Source: Salinigranum halophilum
GTDB taxonomy: Archaea; Halobacteriota; Halobacteria; Halobacteriales; Haloferacaceae
Direction of reading: 5' to 3'
Assembly (NCBI RefSeq): GCF_007004735.1
Contig: NZ_SSNL01000007.1
Span: forward strand, 1-64,000
DNA length: 64,000 nt
Shown here: in pieces, positions 1 through 8,685 of the stretch
How the letters are laid out: each line of letters begins with the position of its first letter
How positions within the stretch are numbered: position 1 is the first letter of the stretch
The notes under the pieces: model-generated
The model's database searches: none
What the model saw: only the letters and a program-made list of their open reading frames with translations
Told to the model about the DNA's origin: nothing
Made by a program: the position numbers and the translations under genes

Positions 1-808
1 GTCCAGTGACACACCGGGTCGACCGGGTGTCACCGAACTACCAGGGCTAACATCAGATTCCGTCTTACGGCGGACCGCAGGGGGGGAATCCTCACGTATC
101 GTTTCGGACCTGAACCAACGTGAGTCGGGGGTATAAACCCGTCGAACCTCGCTGGGAGTGTCCGAGGCGAGCGCGGGCCGAGTTGAACGGCCCACAGTCG
201 CGTTGTGTTGTGTTTTACTTCCGCATCACACCGAAATGCCCTGGCACACTTAACCCCATCGAACCCGACTCGCGTCGAGGCCGGTAGGACCGAGCGTGTG
301 GTGCATCGGGGAGATGCTGACACACCCGGCGTGACCCGGGTGCGTCCTTCGCATTACATCGAATGCCGGGGGAACATAAAAGGTCGTCGAACCACGGCCG
401 CTTCGTCACTCGGTTTCACGACACACCTACTCATAAGCGAATGAGAGCGTGTCTCACGACTGGTCGGAGGCAGCAGTCGCTCGACGAACGGTCGACGACG
501 CGTAGAGCTGTCGCGCGGCTGGAGGTCGGTCGGTCATCCCGCGCGTCGCGCGTGAGGTCGGACCGGGTGTTGGCCGCGCGTGCGTGGGTGCCCACGCGAA
601 GGACAATACTCTTGCGTTGCATCCCGGAGGAGAGACTGGCGCACGTCGCGAGCACGGCCCTCCGGACGCTGAATCGGTCATCGTCGGGAGGCCACCGCTC
701 TGGCCGACGCGACAAGCCCGAACGTCTCGGGTAGCTGCCAGATGGTTGCCTGACGGTGTAGACAACACTTATGTATATCCTATGTCGAAGCTTCGGTAGA
801 CACCCCCG
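1..808. other. Intergenic region, no convincing gene
   Basis: I see no reading frame here with haloarchaeal codon bias or a recognisable product; the open frames are Arg/Ser-rich and look like noise. The stretch holds a hairpin at 6-33 (arms gtgacac/gtgtcac), a strong TATA-like box at 130-138 (gtataaacc), a GC hairpin at 175-193 (gggccg/cggccc) and a second hairpin at 323-342 (cacccgg/ccgggtg) resembling the first. It may hold the end of a transcript from outside the window, or a small RNA. Confidence 0.5.
768..778 (+). promoter_or_regulatory. TATA-type promoter for the 809 gene
   Basis: The AT-rich box cttatgtatat stands out in GC-rich surroundings and sits about 35 nt before the ATG at 809. 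Transcription would start near 796 and leave a 5' leader of roughly a dozen bases. It could also drive pyrD, which follows 69 nt after the stop of the 809 gene. Confidence 0.5.
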
Positions 809-1006
809 ATGGTCCGGAAAAAGAAGCTCAGCCCGAGTGGAGCTAAAGACGAGAACGGCGAGTACCACAACGTTCACCTCAATCTCCACGAGGACGAACT
901 CACGGTCGCGGGCATGGAGATCGGCGACGAAGTGTTCGTCCGCGTCAGAGATGGGAAAATCATCATCCAGAAAGCAGACCCGGACGACGTGGAACACGAC
1001 TTCTGA
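809..1006 (+). CDS. Small AbrB/SpoVT-like conserved protein
   Basis: This is a 65-residue acidic protein. Its middle reads like the AbrB/MazE beta-barrel half: a hydrophobic strand, then MEIGDEVFVRV, then DGKIIIQKA, the usual 'GDEV..v.dgkiiI' pattern of swapped-hairpin DNA-binding domains. The N-terminus is basic (VRKKKLSPSG), which suits nucleic-acid binding. It precedes pyrD on the same strand by 69 nt and may be co-transcribed with it. A regulator or antitoxin-like role is inference from the fold only; no toxin partner is adjacent. The ATG is supported by the upstream TATA box. Confidence 0.8.
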   Translation: MVRKKKLSPSGAKDENGEYHNVHLNLHEDELTVAGMEIGDEVFVRVRDGKIIIQKADPDDVEHDF

Positions 1007-1075
1007 CCCGGTTGTGAGACGACAGCTACACCCCGAGAGAGCGGAGAGACCACGCCAGGCGATGACGGTGGGTCG

Positions 1076-2131
1076 ATGAGTCTCTACGACCTCGTCCGAC
1101 CGGCACTGTTCGCCCTGCCCGCGGAGACGGCTCACGGCATCGGAACGCACGCACTGAGTGCCGCACAGGGGACGACAGTCGAGCGACTCGCTCGGAACCG
1201 TCTCCGTGTCGACGACGCGCGCCTCGCGACGACCGCCTTCGGCCAGTCATTCCCGAACCCCGTGGGCGTCGCCGCCGGCTTCGACAAGAACGCTGAACTT
1301 CCCCGGGTGCTCGCCGCGCTCGGCTTCGGTCACGTCGAGGTCGGAGGAGTGACGGCGGAGCGACAGCCGGGCAACCCGAAGCCGCGGATGTTCCGCCTCC
1401 GCGAGGACCGAGCGATCATCAACCGGATGGGGTTCAACAACCACGGGGCCGACGTCGTCGGGGAGCGCCTCTCGGCGGCCACGCTCCCGGACGTCCCCGT
1501 CGGCCTCAACATCGGGAAGTCGAAGACCACGCCCCTGGACGAGGCACCGAGCGATTATCTGTACACCTTCGAGCGCTGCGGAGAGTGGGTCGACTACAGC
1601 GTCGTCAACGTCTCCAGCCCGAACACGCCCGGCCTCCGCGAGCTACAGAACCGCGCTGCCCTCGAAGAGATCATCGGCACACTCCTCGACGCCGGCGCCC
1701 GACCACTCCTCGTGAAACTCTCGCCGGACCTCCCCGAGAGAGCGGTTGAGGAGGCGCTGGCCGTCGTGGACGACCTCGACCTCGACGGCGTCATCGCGAC
1801 GAACACGACCACCTCCCGGCCGTCGAGCCTGCGCTCGCCCGAACAGGCTGAACGCGGTGGCCTCTCGGGGAAACCCATCGAACAGACCTCGACGTCGTTC
1901 GTCGAGTTCGTCGCGCGACGGACCGACGTCCCGGTCGTCGGCGTCGGCGGTATCTCGGACGCCGAGGGCGCGTACGCCAAGATTCGTGCGGGCGCGGCCG
2001 TCGTCCAACTGTACACCGCCCTCGTCTACGAGGGGCCGACCGTCGCTCGCGACATCAACCGTGGGCTCCTCGACCTCCTCGACCGCGACGGCTTCGACCA
2101 CGTCTCCGAGGCGGTCGGCGTCGACCTTTAG
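1076..2131 (+). CDS. pyrD: Dihydroorotate dehydrogenase (quinone), class 2
   Basis: This 351-residue enzyme oxidises dihydroorotate to orotate in pyrimidine synthesis, with FMN as cofactor and membrane quinone as acceptor. The FMN/substrate motifs appear in order: GVAAGFDKNAE (about residue 64), GGVTAERQPGNPKPRMFRL (about 90), INRMGFNN (about 114), the class 2 catalytic serine in VNVSSPNTPGLREL (about 177), VKLSPD, TNTT, and the C-terminal phosphate-binding GVGGISDAEGAYAKIRAGA. The N-terminal segment before residue 50 matches the membrane-associating extension of class 2 enzymes. Length is normal for the family. Confidence 0.96.
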   Translation: MSLYDLVRPALFALPAETAHGIGTHALSAAQGTTVERLARNRLRVDDARLATTAFGQSFPNPVGVAAGFDKNAELPRVLAALGFGHVEVGGVTAERQPGNPKPRMFRLREDRAIINRMGFNNHGADVVGERLSAATLPDVPVGLNIGKSKTTPLDEAPSDYLYTFERCGEWVDYSVVNVSSPNTPGLRELQNRAALEEIIGTLLDAGARPLLVKLSPDLPERAVEEALAVVDDLDLDGVIATNTTTSRPSSLRSPEQAERGGLSGKPIEQTSTSFVEFVARRTDVPVVGVGGISDAEGAYAKIRAGAAVVQLYTALVYEGPTVARDINRGLLDLLDRDGFDHVSEAVGVDL

Positions 2132-2194
2132 GCGGAGACGTTCCCCCCGTCGGTTCGAGACAGTAGAACAGAACAGAGCGAGCGGTACGTCCCG

Positions 2195-4819
2195 CTACTG
2201 GACGATGACGACCGCGTGCTCGGCCTCGACCATCTCGCCCGAGCCGGTGTACTGTCGCTCCTCCTCGACGGTGAACATCTCCGCGGAGAGTTCGACGCCC
2301 GCCGCTCGAAGCGTCCCGTCGACGACATCGTACTCGCCGGCCTCGATGGCGGCGTCGATGTCGGACACCTGGTTCCCGAACTCGGGGCCGACGAGCGAGT
2401 AGTCGAGGTCGATACCGGTCACGACGGACTCGATGGGTGGCTCCTCGTCGCTCGTTTCTAGCTCGTCGACGTGCATCACACGCCGGATGTCCTCGGCGAA
2501 GCCGGCGATATCGCCGTACACCTTGACCGAGTCGAGGCTCGCGTTCATCGACAGCTGGTTGTCCGACTTGTACCTTCGAAGCGCGCTCACGACGTCGAGC
2601 GCCGTCTCACCCGCTTCGACGTTCGCGTCGAGCCCGAGCGGTTCGGGCCAGTCCGCGCGGTGGACGCTCTCGTCACCCACCGTACCGTACATGTCCCGCC
2701 ACAGTTCCTCGGTGATGTGTGCGAGGAACGGGGCGAACAGCTTCAGGAACCGGCGGTGGGCGACCTGGAGCGTGTAGGCGGCCGAGTCGTCTTCCCCCTC
2801 GCGGATGCGCTGTTTCGCGATCTCGAGGTAGTCGTCACAGAACGTGTGCCAGAAGAAACTCCGGAGGCGGTCGCGCGCCTTCGAGAACTCGTACGCGTCG
2901 AGTTTCTCCGTGATGTACGCGACCTCCTCGTCGAGCGAGGCCAGCATCCAGCGGTCGAGTTCCTGTAAGTCGTCGTGGTCCATCTGCACCTCGTCGTCGG
3001 GGGTGAGCGAGTCGACGAGCTTCGAGGCGTTCCACAGTTTGCGGAGGAGCTTCTCGCCCGCGCGGAGTCCCTTCTCCTTGTAGGGAAGGTCGTCGCCGAC
3101 GGCGCTTCCGGCGGCCCAGTAGCGCGCGGCGTCGACCGGGAACTTCTCGACGACCTCGTCGGGCGCGACGATGTTCCCGACCGACTTCGACATCTTTTGG
3201 CGGTTCTCGTCGAGGACCATCCCGTTTATCATCACGCTGTCGAACGGCACCTCGCCGGTGTGTTCGTAGCACTTGACGACCGTGTGGAAGAGCCAAAACG
3301 AGATGATGTCGTGACCCTGTGGCCGGAGGTTGACGGGGTACAGTTCCTCGCGTTCGACCTCCATCCGTCCTTCTTCGGGGTTCCACTCCCACCCGGCGTT
3401 GATGAGCGGCGTGAGCGAAGAGGTGGCCCACGTGTCGAAGACGTCGTCCTCGGGGACGAACGCGTCGTGCCCGCAGTCGGGACAGCTGTCGACCGGCGGT
3501 GCGTCCTGCAGGGGGTCCACCGGGAGCTGGTCGCGTTCGGCCATCACCGCGTGGTCACACTCGGCGCAGTACCAGACGGGGAACGGGATGCCCGACGAGC
3601 GCTGTCGGGAGATGGACCAGTCCCACTGGAGCCCCTCGATCCAGTTCTTGTACCGCGTGAACATCTTCTCGGGGTACCAGTCCATCTCTCGTCCCGCCTG
3701 GAGGTACTCCTCTTTCTTGTCGAGGAGCTTGATGTACCACTGCTCGGCGACGAGGAACTCGATGCTCGTCCCACAGCGCTCGTGGACGTTCACCGTGTGG
3801 GTGATTGCGCGCTTGTCGAGGAGCGCACCCGCGTCGTCGAGGTCCGAGACGATGTTCTCGCGGGCCTCGTCGGCGGAGAGGCCGACGTACTCGCCGGCCT
3901 CCTCCGTCATCGTGCCGGACTCGTCGATAGCGATGCGGAGGTCGAGGTCGTGCGCCTGGTACCACTCGATGTCGGTCTGGTCACCGAACGTACAGCACAT
4001 GACGAGACCCGACCCGGTCTCCATGTCGACGCGCTCGTCGGCGATGATGGGGACCTCCTGTCCGAAGAGCGGAATCCGAGCGTGGTTTCCCACGAGGTGC
4101 TGGTTCTCGTCGTCGTCGGGGTGGACGAAGACGGAGACACACGCCGGGAGGAGTTCGGGGCGCGTCGTCGAGATGGTGAACGTCTCGGGCAGGTCGTCGT
4201 CGTCTTCGACGACCTCGAAGGCGATGTCGTGGAAGTGACTCGCCTGCTCGTCGTCCTCGGTTTCGACCTGTGAGATGGCCGTCTCACAGTCGGGACACCA
4301 GATGGTGGGTGCGCGCTGACGGTACTCGCGACCCTGGTCGTAGAGGTCCAAGAACGAGAGCTGTGAGATGCGCTGGACCTCCGGCGAGATGGTCTGGTAG
4401 GTCTCGTCCCAGTCGATAGAGATACCGAGGCTCTGCATCTTCTCGGTGAACTCGGCCTCGTACTGCTGGCAGACCTCGCGGCACATCTCCTGGAACTCGC
4501 GCCGGTCGTACTCCTGGTGGCGCACGTCGAGTTCGTCCTCCGTCAGTCGTTCGGAGGCGATGCCGTTGTCGTCGTAGCCGAACGGGAAGAAGACGTCTTT
4601 CCCGCGCATGCGGTTGAACCGAGCGACGAAGTCCTGGAGCGTGAAGCCGTAGACGTGGCCCCAGTGGAGGCTACCCGAGACCGTCGGCGGCGGGGAGTCG
4701 ATGGAGAAGACGGTGTTGGGGTCTACCGCCTCTCCGTCGTAGGCGTAGGTGTCCTCTCGGACCCACTGCTCTTGCCACTTGGCCTCGACGGTGTCGGGGT
4801 CGTATTCTCCGCTCGGCAT
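2195..4819 (-). CDS. valS: Valyl-tRNA synthetase
   Basis: This class I synthetase of 874 residues charges tRNA-Val. The HIGH signature appears as HWGH near residue 52 (PPPTVSGSLHWGHVYGF) and KMSKS as RQKMSKSVGN near 541. The connective editing domain lies between them, and Cys pairs (CPDC, CAEC, CPDC) indicate zinc knuckles. The C-terminal third is the helical anticodon-binding domain with a conserved WPEP segment. It is transcribed convergently with pyrD, 63 nt between stops. The 78-nt upstream gap holds no valine-rich leader peptide. Confidence 0.97.
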   Translation of the reverse strand: MPSGEYDPDTVEAKWQEQWVREDTYAYDGEAVDPNTVFSIDSPPPTVSGSLHWGHVYGFTLQDFVARFNRMRGKDVFFPFGYDDNGIASERLTEDELDVRHQEYDRREFQEMCREVCQQYEAEFTEKMQSLGISIDWDETYQTISPEVQRISQLSFLDLYDQGREYRQRAPTIWCPDCETAISQVETEDDEQASHFHDIAFEVVEDDDDLPETFTISTTRPELLPACVSVFVHPDDDENQHLVGNHARIPLFGQEVPIIADERVDMETGSGLVMCCTFGDQTDIEWYQAHDLDLRIAIDESGTMTEEAGEYVGLSADEARENIVSDLDDAGALLDKRAITHTVNVHERCGTSIEFLVAEQWYIKLLDKKEEYLQAGREMDWYPEKMFTRYKNWIEGLQWDWSISRQRSSGIPFPVWYCAECDHAVMAERDQLPVDPLQDAPPVDSCPDCGHDAFVPEDDVFDTWATSSLTPLINAGWEWNPEEGRMEVEREELYPVNLRPQGHDIISFWLFHTVVKCYEHTGEVPFDSVMINGMVLDENRQKMSKSVGNIVAPDEVVEKFPVDAARYWAAGSAVGDDLPYKEKGLRAGEKLLRKLWNASKLVDSLTPDDEVQMDHDDLQELDRWMLASLDEEVAYITEKLDAYEFSKARDRLRSFFWHTFCDDYLEIAKQRIREGEDDSAAYTLQVAHRRFLKLFAPFLAHITEELWRDMYGTVGDESVHRADWPEPLGLDANVEAGETALDVVSALRRYKSDNQLSMNASLDSVKVYGDIAGFAEDIRRVMHVDELETSDEEPPIESVVTGIDLDYSLVGPEFGNQVSDIDAAIEAGEYDVVDGTLRAAGVELSAEMFTVEEERQYTGSGEMVEAEHAVVIVQ

Positions 4820-4897
4820 TCTCGGGTGGGTCTACCGCTTGCGCGCCTGTTAAACACCTCGGTTGGCCCCTCTCACCACCGAAGCCAGCGTGCGACC

Positions 4898-6097
4898 TCA
4901 CCGGAGTGCGGCGAGTCCAGTGTCGAGGTCGGCGATGAGGTCGTCGACGTTCTCGACGCCCACCGACACCCTGACCAGCGAGTCGGTGATACCGAGCGCG
5001 GCGCGGTCCTCGGGCGTGAGCGGCGAGTGCGTCATCGTCGCGGGGTGTTCGATGAGGCTCTCCACGCCACCCAGACTCACCGCGAGCGGGAACGCGGTGA
5101 GCGAGCCGAGGAACGTCGCCACGCCGTCTAGGTCCGAGTCGACCTCGAACGAGAGCATCCCGCCGAAGCCGTCCATCTGCCGCGCGGCCAGGTCGTGCTG
5201 TGGGTGCGAGTCGAGCCCGGGGTAGTGAACGTGCGTCACGCGTGGGTGGTCCGCGAGGAACTCCGCGATGGCCCCCGCGTTGGCCTCGTGGCGCTCCATC
5301 CGGAGCGGGAGCGTCTTCACGCCGCGAAGCGTGAGATACGCGTCGAACGGCGAGAGGACGTTCCCCATGCCGACCTGCTGGAGGAAGCCGACCTCGTCGG
5401 CGAGACAGGCATCGTCGGTGACGACCGCCCCGCCGAGCGAGTCGGAGTGACCGTTGAGGTACTTCGTCGTGGAGTGGACGACCACGTCGGCCCCGAGTTC
5501 GAGCGGGCGCTGGAGGACGGGACTCGCGAAGGTGTTGTCCACACCGAGCACCGCACCCACGTCGTGGGCGAGGTCCGCGATGGCCCCGACGTCGCAGAGG
5601 CGCATGAGCGGGTTCGTGGGAGTTTCCATCCAGACGAGGCTCGTCTCCTCGGTGAGCGCGGCGGCGACGTTCGCGGGGTCGCGCGCGTCGACGAACGAGA
5701 CGTCGACGCCCAAACGCTCCTCGAACAGTCGCGAGAGCATCGTCTTCGTGCCCCCGTACAGGTCCTCGAACGCGACGACGTGGCCACCGGGTTCGACGCA
5801 GGACATCACGGTCGCGACGATAGCCGAGGTCCCGGAGGCGAACGCCATCGCGTGCTGGCCGCCTTCGAGCGACGCCAGTCGGTGTTCGAGTGCGTTTCGG
5901 GTCGGGTTCGAGAGCCGCGAGTAGAGGTACTCCCCGGCGTCGGGGTCGAGCTCTTCCAGACTCGCGTCGGGGTCGATGTCGTCGATTTCGTACGTGGAGG
6001 TGAGGTGGATGGGGACGACGACGTCCTCGGCGGCCATCCGTCGACGGCCCTCGCCGTGGGTCACAGAACGGGTGTCGAAGTGCGAGTCCCGGGACAT
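4898..6097 (-). CDS. Cystathionine gamma-synthase/lyase family PLP enzyme
   Basis: This 399-residue fold-type I PLP enzyme belongs to the Cys/Met metabolism family. The start chosen gives MSRDSHFDTRSVTHG, the usual N-terminus; an upstream in-frame ATG would add 17 atypical residues. Visible motifs are the sheet following PIHLTSTYE, the PLP-ring contact EDLYGGT, the METPTNP segment, and the PLP lysine in VVHSTTKYLNGHSD near residue 211, ending with SVGVENVDDLI. It acts in trans-sulfuration, making or cleaving cystathionine; gamma-synthase, gamma-lyase and homocysteine-synthase activities cannot be told apart by eye. The upstream region carries a palindromic operator candidate. Confidence 0.92.
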   Translation of the reverse strand: MSRDSHFDTRSVTHGEGRRRMAAEDVVVPIHLTSTYEIDDIDPDASLEELDPDAGEYLYSRLSNPTRNALEHRLASLEGGQHAMAFASGTSAIVATVMSCVEPGGHVVAFEDLYGGTKTMLSRLFEERLGVDVSFVDARDPANVAAALTEETSLVWMETPTNPLMRLCDVGAIADLAHDVGAVLGVDNTFASPVLQRPLELGADVVVHSTTKYLNGHSDSLGGAVVTDDACLADEVGFLQQVGMGNVLSPFDAYLTLRGVKTLPLRMERHEANAGAIAEFLADHPRVTHVHYPGLDSHPQHDLAARQMDGFGGMLSFEVDSDLDGVATFLGSLTAFPLAVSLGGVESLIEHPATMTHSPLTPEDRAALGITDSLVRVSVGVENVDDLIADLDTGLAALR

Positions 6098-6154
6098 GGC
6101 TGAACCGATACGGGGAGAGGTGGTAGTCTTTTCGGCGTTTCTCAACAAACACAG

Positions 6155-6165
6155 AGATATAATAC
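6155..6165 (-). promoter_or_regulatory. TATA box of the trans-sulfuration gene
   Basis: On the minus strand the AT-rich block around ggtattatatctc is the only strong TATA candidate before the ATG at 6097. Transcription would start about 35-40 nt before the ATG, so this transcript probably has a short leader, unlike the leaderless genes common elsewhere in the window. Confidence 0.5.
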
Positions 6166-6177
6166 CTTAATGTAAAA

Positions 6178-6196
6178 TTATTATTCGAGGTAATAA
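6178..6196. promoter_or_regulatory. Palindromic operator candidate
   Basis: A perfect inverted repeat ttatta-N7-taataa lies just upstream of the TATA box of the PLP enzyme gene. Symmetric AT-rich half-sites next to a promoter are typical of dimeric HTH (Lrp/TrmB-type) binding. The regulator is unknown. Confidence 0.4.
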
Positions 6197-6213
6197 GACA
6201 GGGGCGCACCCCG

Positions 6214-6711
6214 TCACTCCGGGTCGAGCGGGGATACTCTCGGGGGAGCACCGACCGTCGCGTGGACCCCCACGAGGACCACGACGGCGACGACGACGAT
6301 TCCCGCCTCGAGGGGCGACGAGAGCAACCCGAGGGCGACGATGAGTGTCGTCGCACAGGCGGGGGGATGGACGAGACCGGTCCGGCGCATGGCTGCGGTG
6401 GTGAGGACAACGGCGACGACGCCGCTGGCGACCAGCCTGAGTTGTGCGAGCGAAAAGGCAGGAACCGCCGACGTGATGAGCAGGCCCGACGCGAGCACGT
6501 GGTAGGTGAAGAGGCCGGCCCCGAGGCCGAGGAGATGCCCGCCGACGACCTTCCGCGGAGTCGCGTCCGCGGAGGACGCGGTCGCCAGCACGTAGCCGGA
6601 GGGACCGAGGCTCGGGAAGACGAACGGCCGACCGGTCGCCCACGCCAGGAGACCGACGACTGTGAGGAGAACTCCGGCGTACAGGCTCGGCCGTACCGTC
6701 TGGCGGTCCAT
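6214..6711 (-). CDS. HPP family integral membrane protein
   Basis: This 165-residue protein has four to five hydrophobic helices. The start at 6711 gives MDRQTVRPS and places the first helix (SLYAGVLLTVVGLLAWATG) directly after a short N-terminus; upstream in-frame starts would add 38 non-conserved residues. The family signatures are PFVFPSLGPSGYVLATAS, where HPP proteins bind anion, and HPPACATTLIVALG, which contains the literal His-Pro-Pro of the family name. HPP proteins have been linked to nitrite or small-anion transport in plastids and cyanobacteria; the haloarchaeal substrate is unknown. Confidence 0.85.
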   Translation of the reverse strand: MDRQTVRPSLYAGVLLTVVGLLAWATGRPFVFPSLGPSGYVLATASSADATPRKVVGGHLLGLGAGLFTYHVLASGLLITSAVPAFSLAQLRLVASGVVAVVLTTAAMRRTGLVHPPACATTLIVALGLLSSPLEAGIVVVAVVVLVGVHATVGAPPRVSPLDPE

Positions 6712-6842
6712 AGTCGACCTGGTCGAGCCCGCGACGTAGACGCTTCGTTTCACGCCGATGAGGTCGCCCCGGAGAACGAGGTGAACACGACACCTCGAGA
6801 CGCTTACCTGGGGAGGGGAGAGCAAGAGACCGACAGCGCGGC

Positions 6843-6866
6843 CTACTGCAGCGCGAACTCGAACCC
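6843..6866 (-). repeat. Duplicated fragment of the pheT 3' end
   Basis: Positions 6843-6866 repeat the last bases of pheT (6952-6984), including its stop codon, with one 9-base deletion. Read on the minus strand it still spells G-F-E-F-A-L-Q-stop. It lies about 85 bp beyond the pheT terminator region and looks like a short tandem-duplication scar. Confidence 0.6.
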
Positions 6867-6914
6867 TCAGCTTTTTCGGTCTCGTGGCGCCCGCTGTCGC
6901 TCGCGCACGCTCGA

Positions 6915-6945
6915 CGCAAAAAGCTGGAGCAAAAAGTGGCCGAAG
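6915..6945 (-). terminator. Oligo-T terminator of pheST
   Basis: Directly after the pheT stop the minus strand carries two T5 tracts separated by a GC-containing spacer (cactttttgctccagcttttt). Runs of T are sufficient for archaeal transcription termination, so this is the likely end of the pheS-pheT transcript. Confidence 0.5.
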
Positions 6946-6951
6946 AGAGAG

Positions 6952-8685
6952 CTACTGCAGCGCGTCCAGCGCGAACTCGAACCCGGCGACGGGAAGTTCG
7001 AGGTCGTGTTCGACCAGCACTTCGGGGTGGAACTCGCCGACGACACCCACCGACTCGCCGTCGATGACGACGTCGGCAGCGCGACCGGGGATGAACGACG
7101 GATGCTCGGTCGCCGGGGTTTCGAGGTCAGCGTCGAAGTCGCGGCAGAGCGCAGCGAGACGGGCCTTCGCGTCCTCGTAGGTCGCGTCGTACCGGGCCAG
7201 GACACCGGCGACGTGTCTGGACTCGCGGACGTGCGTCGACTCGGCGGCGTCGACGTGGGCGACGAGGCCGATTTCGGCGAGGTCCTGCGGGTACGACCGG
7301 TGGGTGTTGTTCTCGAGCACCATCATCAGCGAGGGGAGCGCCCACGTCCGAAGCATGGTGTAGTCCTCGCTGTACGGTTCGGTGATGCTCACCGCCTCCT
7401 GTCCGCCGAGGGCGTCGTCGCCCTCGGTGAGGCGCATCCGGTCGTAGTTCTCTCCCTCAGAGATCATGTGGAAGTTCAGCAGGTCCTCGAAGCCGAGTCC
7501 CACGAGCGACGCGCGGGCGGCGTTCTCGAGGCGGGAGCGGTCGTGGCGTCCGCCGACGGTCGAGACGTCGGGGTACGTCGGCTCCAGTTCGTTGAAGCCG
7601 TACGCGCGGCCCACGTCGTCGATGAGGTCGAGCGGGTGGAGGACGTCGACCCGGTAGGGCGGAACCTCCACGTCGTACGCCACCTCGTCGCCGAGGGTGT
7701 ACGTCGCGTCGAGCCCCGAGCGCTCGAAGAGGTCGACGACCTCCTCGCTGTCGAGGTCGACCCCGAGGACCGATTCGATGCGGTCGTGTGAGACCGTCTT
7801 CTCGTCGACCGAGAAGTCCGGACGGACGAGGTGGGCACCGTCGTCGGGTGCCCGGGCCTCGTCCGCGTACGCGACTTCGACCTGTTCGATGGTCGCCCCG
7901 CGTGCGGAGAGCGCGTAGCAGATGATGGTACACATCCGGTCGATGGTCCACTGGTCGGTCCCCGTGAGTTCGACGAGCAGGTCACGCGAGTCGGTGTCGA
8001 CCTCGGTCCGACGGCCGTTGATGACCGGCGGGAACGAGAAGAGGCCGAGTTCGTCGTAGATGGCCGGGTAGCGGTTGTACTCACTCACGAGGTCGGCGTA
8101 CGTCTTCCCCGTCGGGTGCTGTTCGAGGACTTCCTGCGGCGTGAGTTCGTCGTTCGAGTCGAGCGCGACGAAGCGGTCGCCGTCCGGCGCGACTCCCCTG
8201 TACGTGATGGTGTTGTCCCCGCCCTCGTCGGTGAGGACTTCACCCTTCAGCATCGCGAGGTCGTGGATACCGATCGCGCCTTTGGCGCGCTTGCGACCCA
8301 TCGTCGCGTGGAGTTTCTCCTGGAGTTGGATGAGCGAGTCGAGGCCGGCCTCGTCGAGGTCGACCCCTCTGACGACGGCACCCGTGACGTAGGGACGTTC
8401 CTCGGGGACGGACGAGTCCACCTCGATGGTCCAGTCGGCGTCGTTCGTCTTCGGAATCGCGACGCCTCTGTCGCTTCCGTACTGGTACCGCAGCGACCGT
8501 GCGACACCCTCGACCGAGAGCCGGTCGAGTCGGTCGGGACCGAACTCCAGTTGCATCTTCCCGTCTTCGGTCTCGCCCTCGTACTCCAGGCCGAGTGCGA
8601 ACAGGTCGTCTTTGAACGCCTCTTCGCTCTTCTCCTCGCCGGTGAGCCGCTGCAGTTCCTCGAGGGAGACGTCGACGACGGGCAT
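6952..8685 (-). CDS. pheT: Phenylalanyl-tRNA synthetase beta subunit
   Basis: This 577-residue subunit forms the alpha2-beta2 enzyme that charges tRNA-Phe. Its length fits the archaeal/eukaryal-type beta subunit, shorter than the bacterial form. The N-terminus MPVVDVSLEELQRLTG is typical. A central B3/B4 editing region (MLKGEVLTDEGGDNTITYRG) is followed by the B5 DNA-binding-like fold (VDVLHPLDLIDDVGRAYGFN) and a catalytic-like domain ending GVVGEFHPEVLVEHDLELPV. The ATG overlaps the pheS stop (ATGA), so the two subunits are translationally coupled. Confidence 0.97.
   Translation of the reverse strand: MPVVDVSLEELQRLTGEEKSEEAFKDDLFALGLEYEGETEDGKMQLEFGPDRLDRLSVEGVARSLRYQYGSDRGVAIPKTNDADWTIEVDSSVPEERPYVTGAVVRGVDLDEAGLDSLIQLQEKLHATMGRKRAKGAIGIHDLAMLKGEVLTDEGGDNTITYRGVAPDGDRFVALDSNDELTPQEVLEQHPTGKTYADLVSEYNRYPAIYDELGLFSFPPVINGRRTEVDTDSRDLLVELTGTDQWTIDRMCTIICYALSARGATIEQVEVAYADEARAPDDGAHLVRPDFSVDEKTVSHDRIESVLGVDLDSEEVVDLFERSGLDATYTLGDEVAYDVEVPPYRVDVLHPLDLIDDVGRAYGFNELEPTYPDVSTVGGRHDRSRLENAARASLVGLGFEDLLNFHMISEGENYDRMRLTEGDDALGGQEAVSITEPYSEDYTMLRTWALPSLMMVLENNTHRSYPQDLAEIGLVAHVDAAESTHVRESRHVAGVLARYDATYEDAKARLAALCRDFDADLETPATEHPSFIPGRAADVVIDGESVGVVGEFHPEVLVEHDLELPVAGFEFALDALQ

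Noticed and set aside
4820-4897. Leader peptide upstream of valS
   Set aside because: The 78-nt gap has no start codon followed by Val codons, in contrast to the pheST leader.
6262-7791. 509-residue plus-strand open frame
   Set aside because: It runs antisense through the HPP and pheT genes with Arg/Glu/Val-rich composition caused by GC-rich codon mirroring; it has no recognisable domain.
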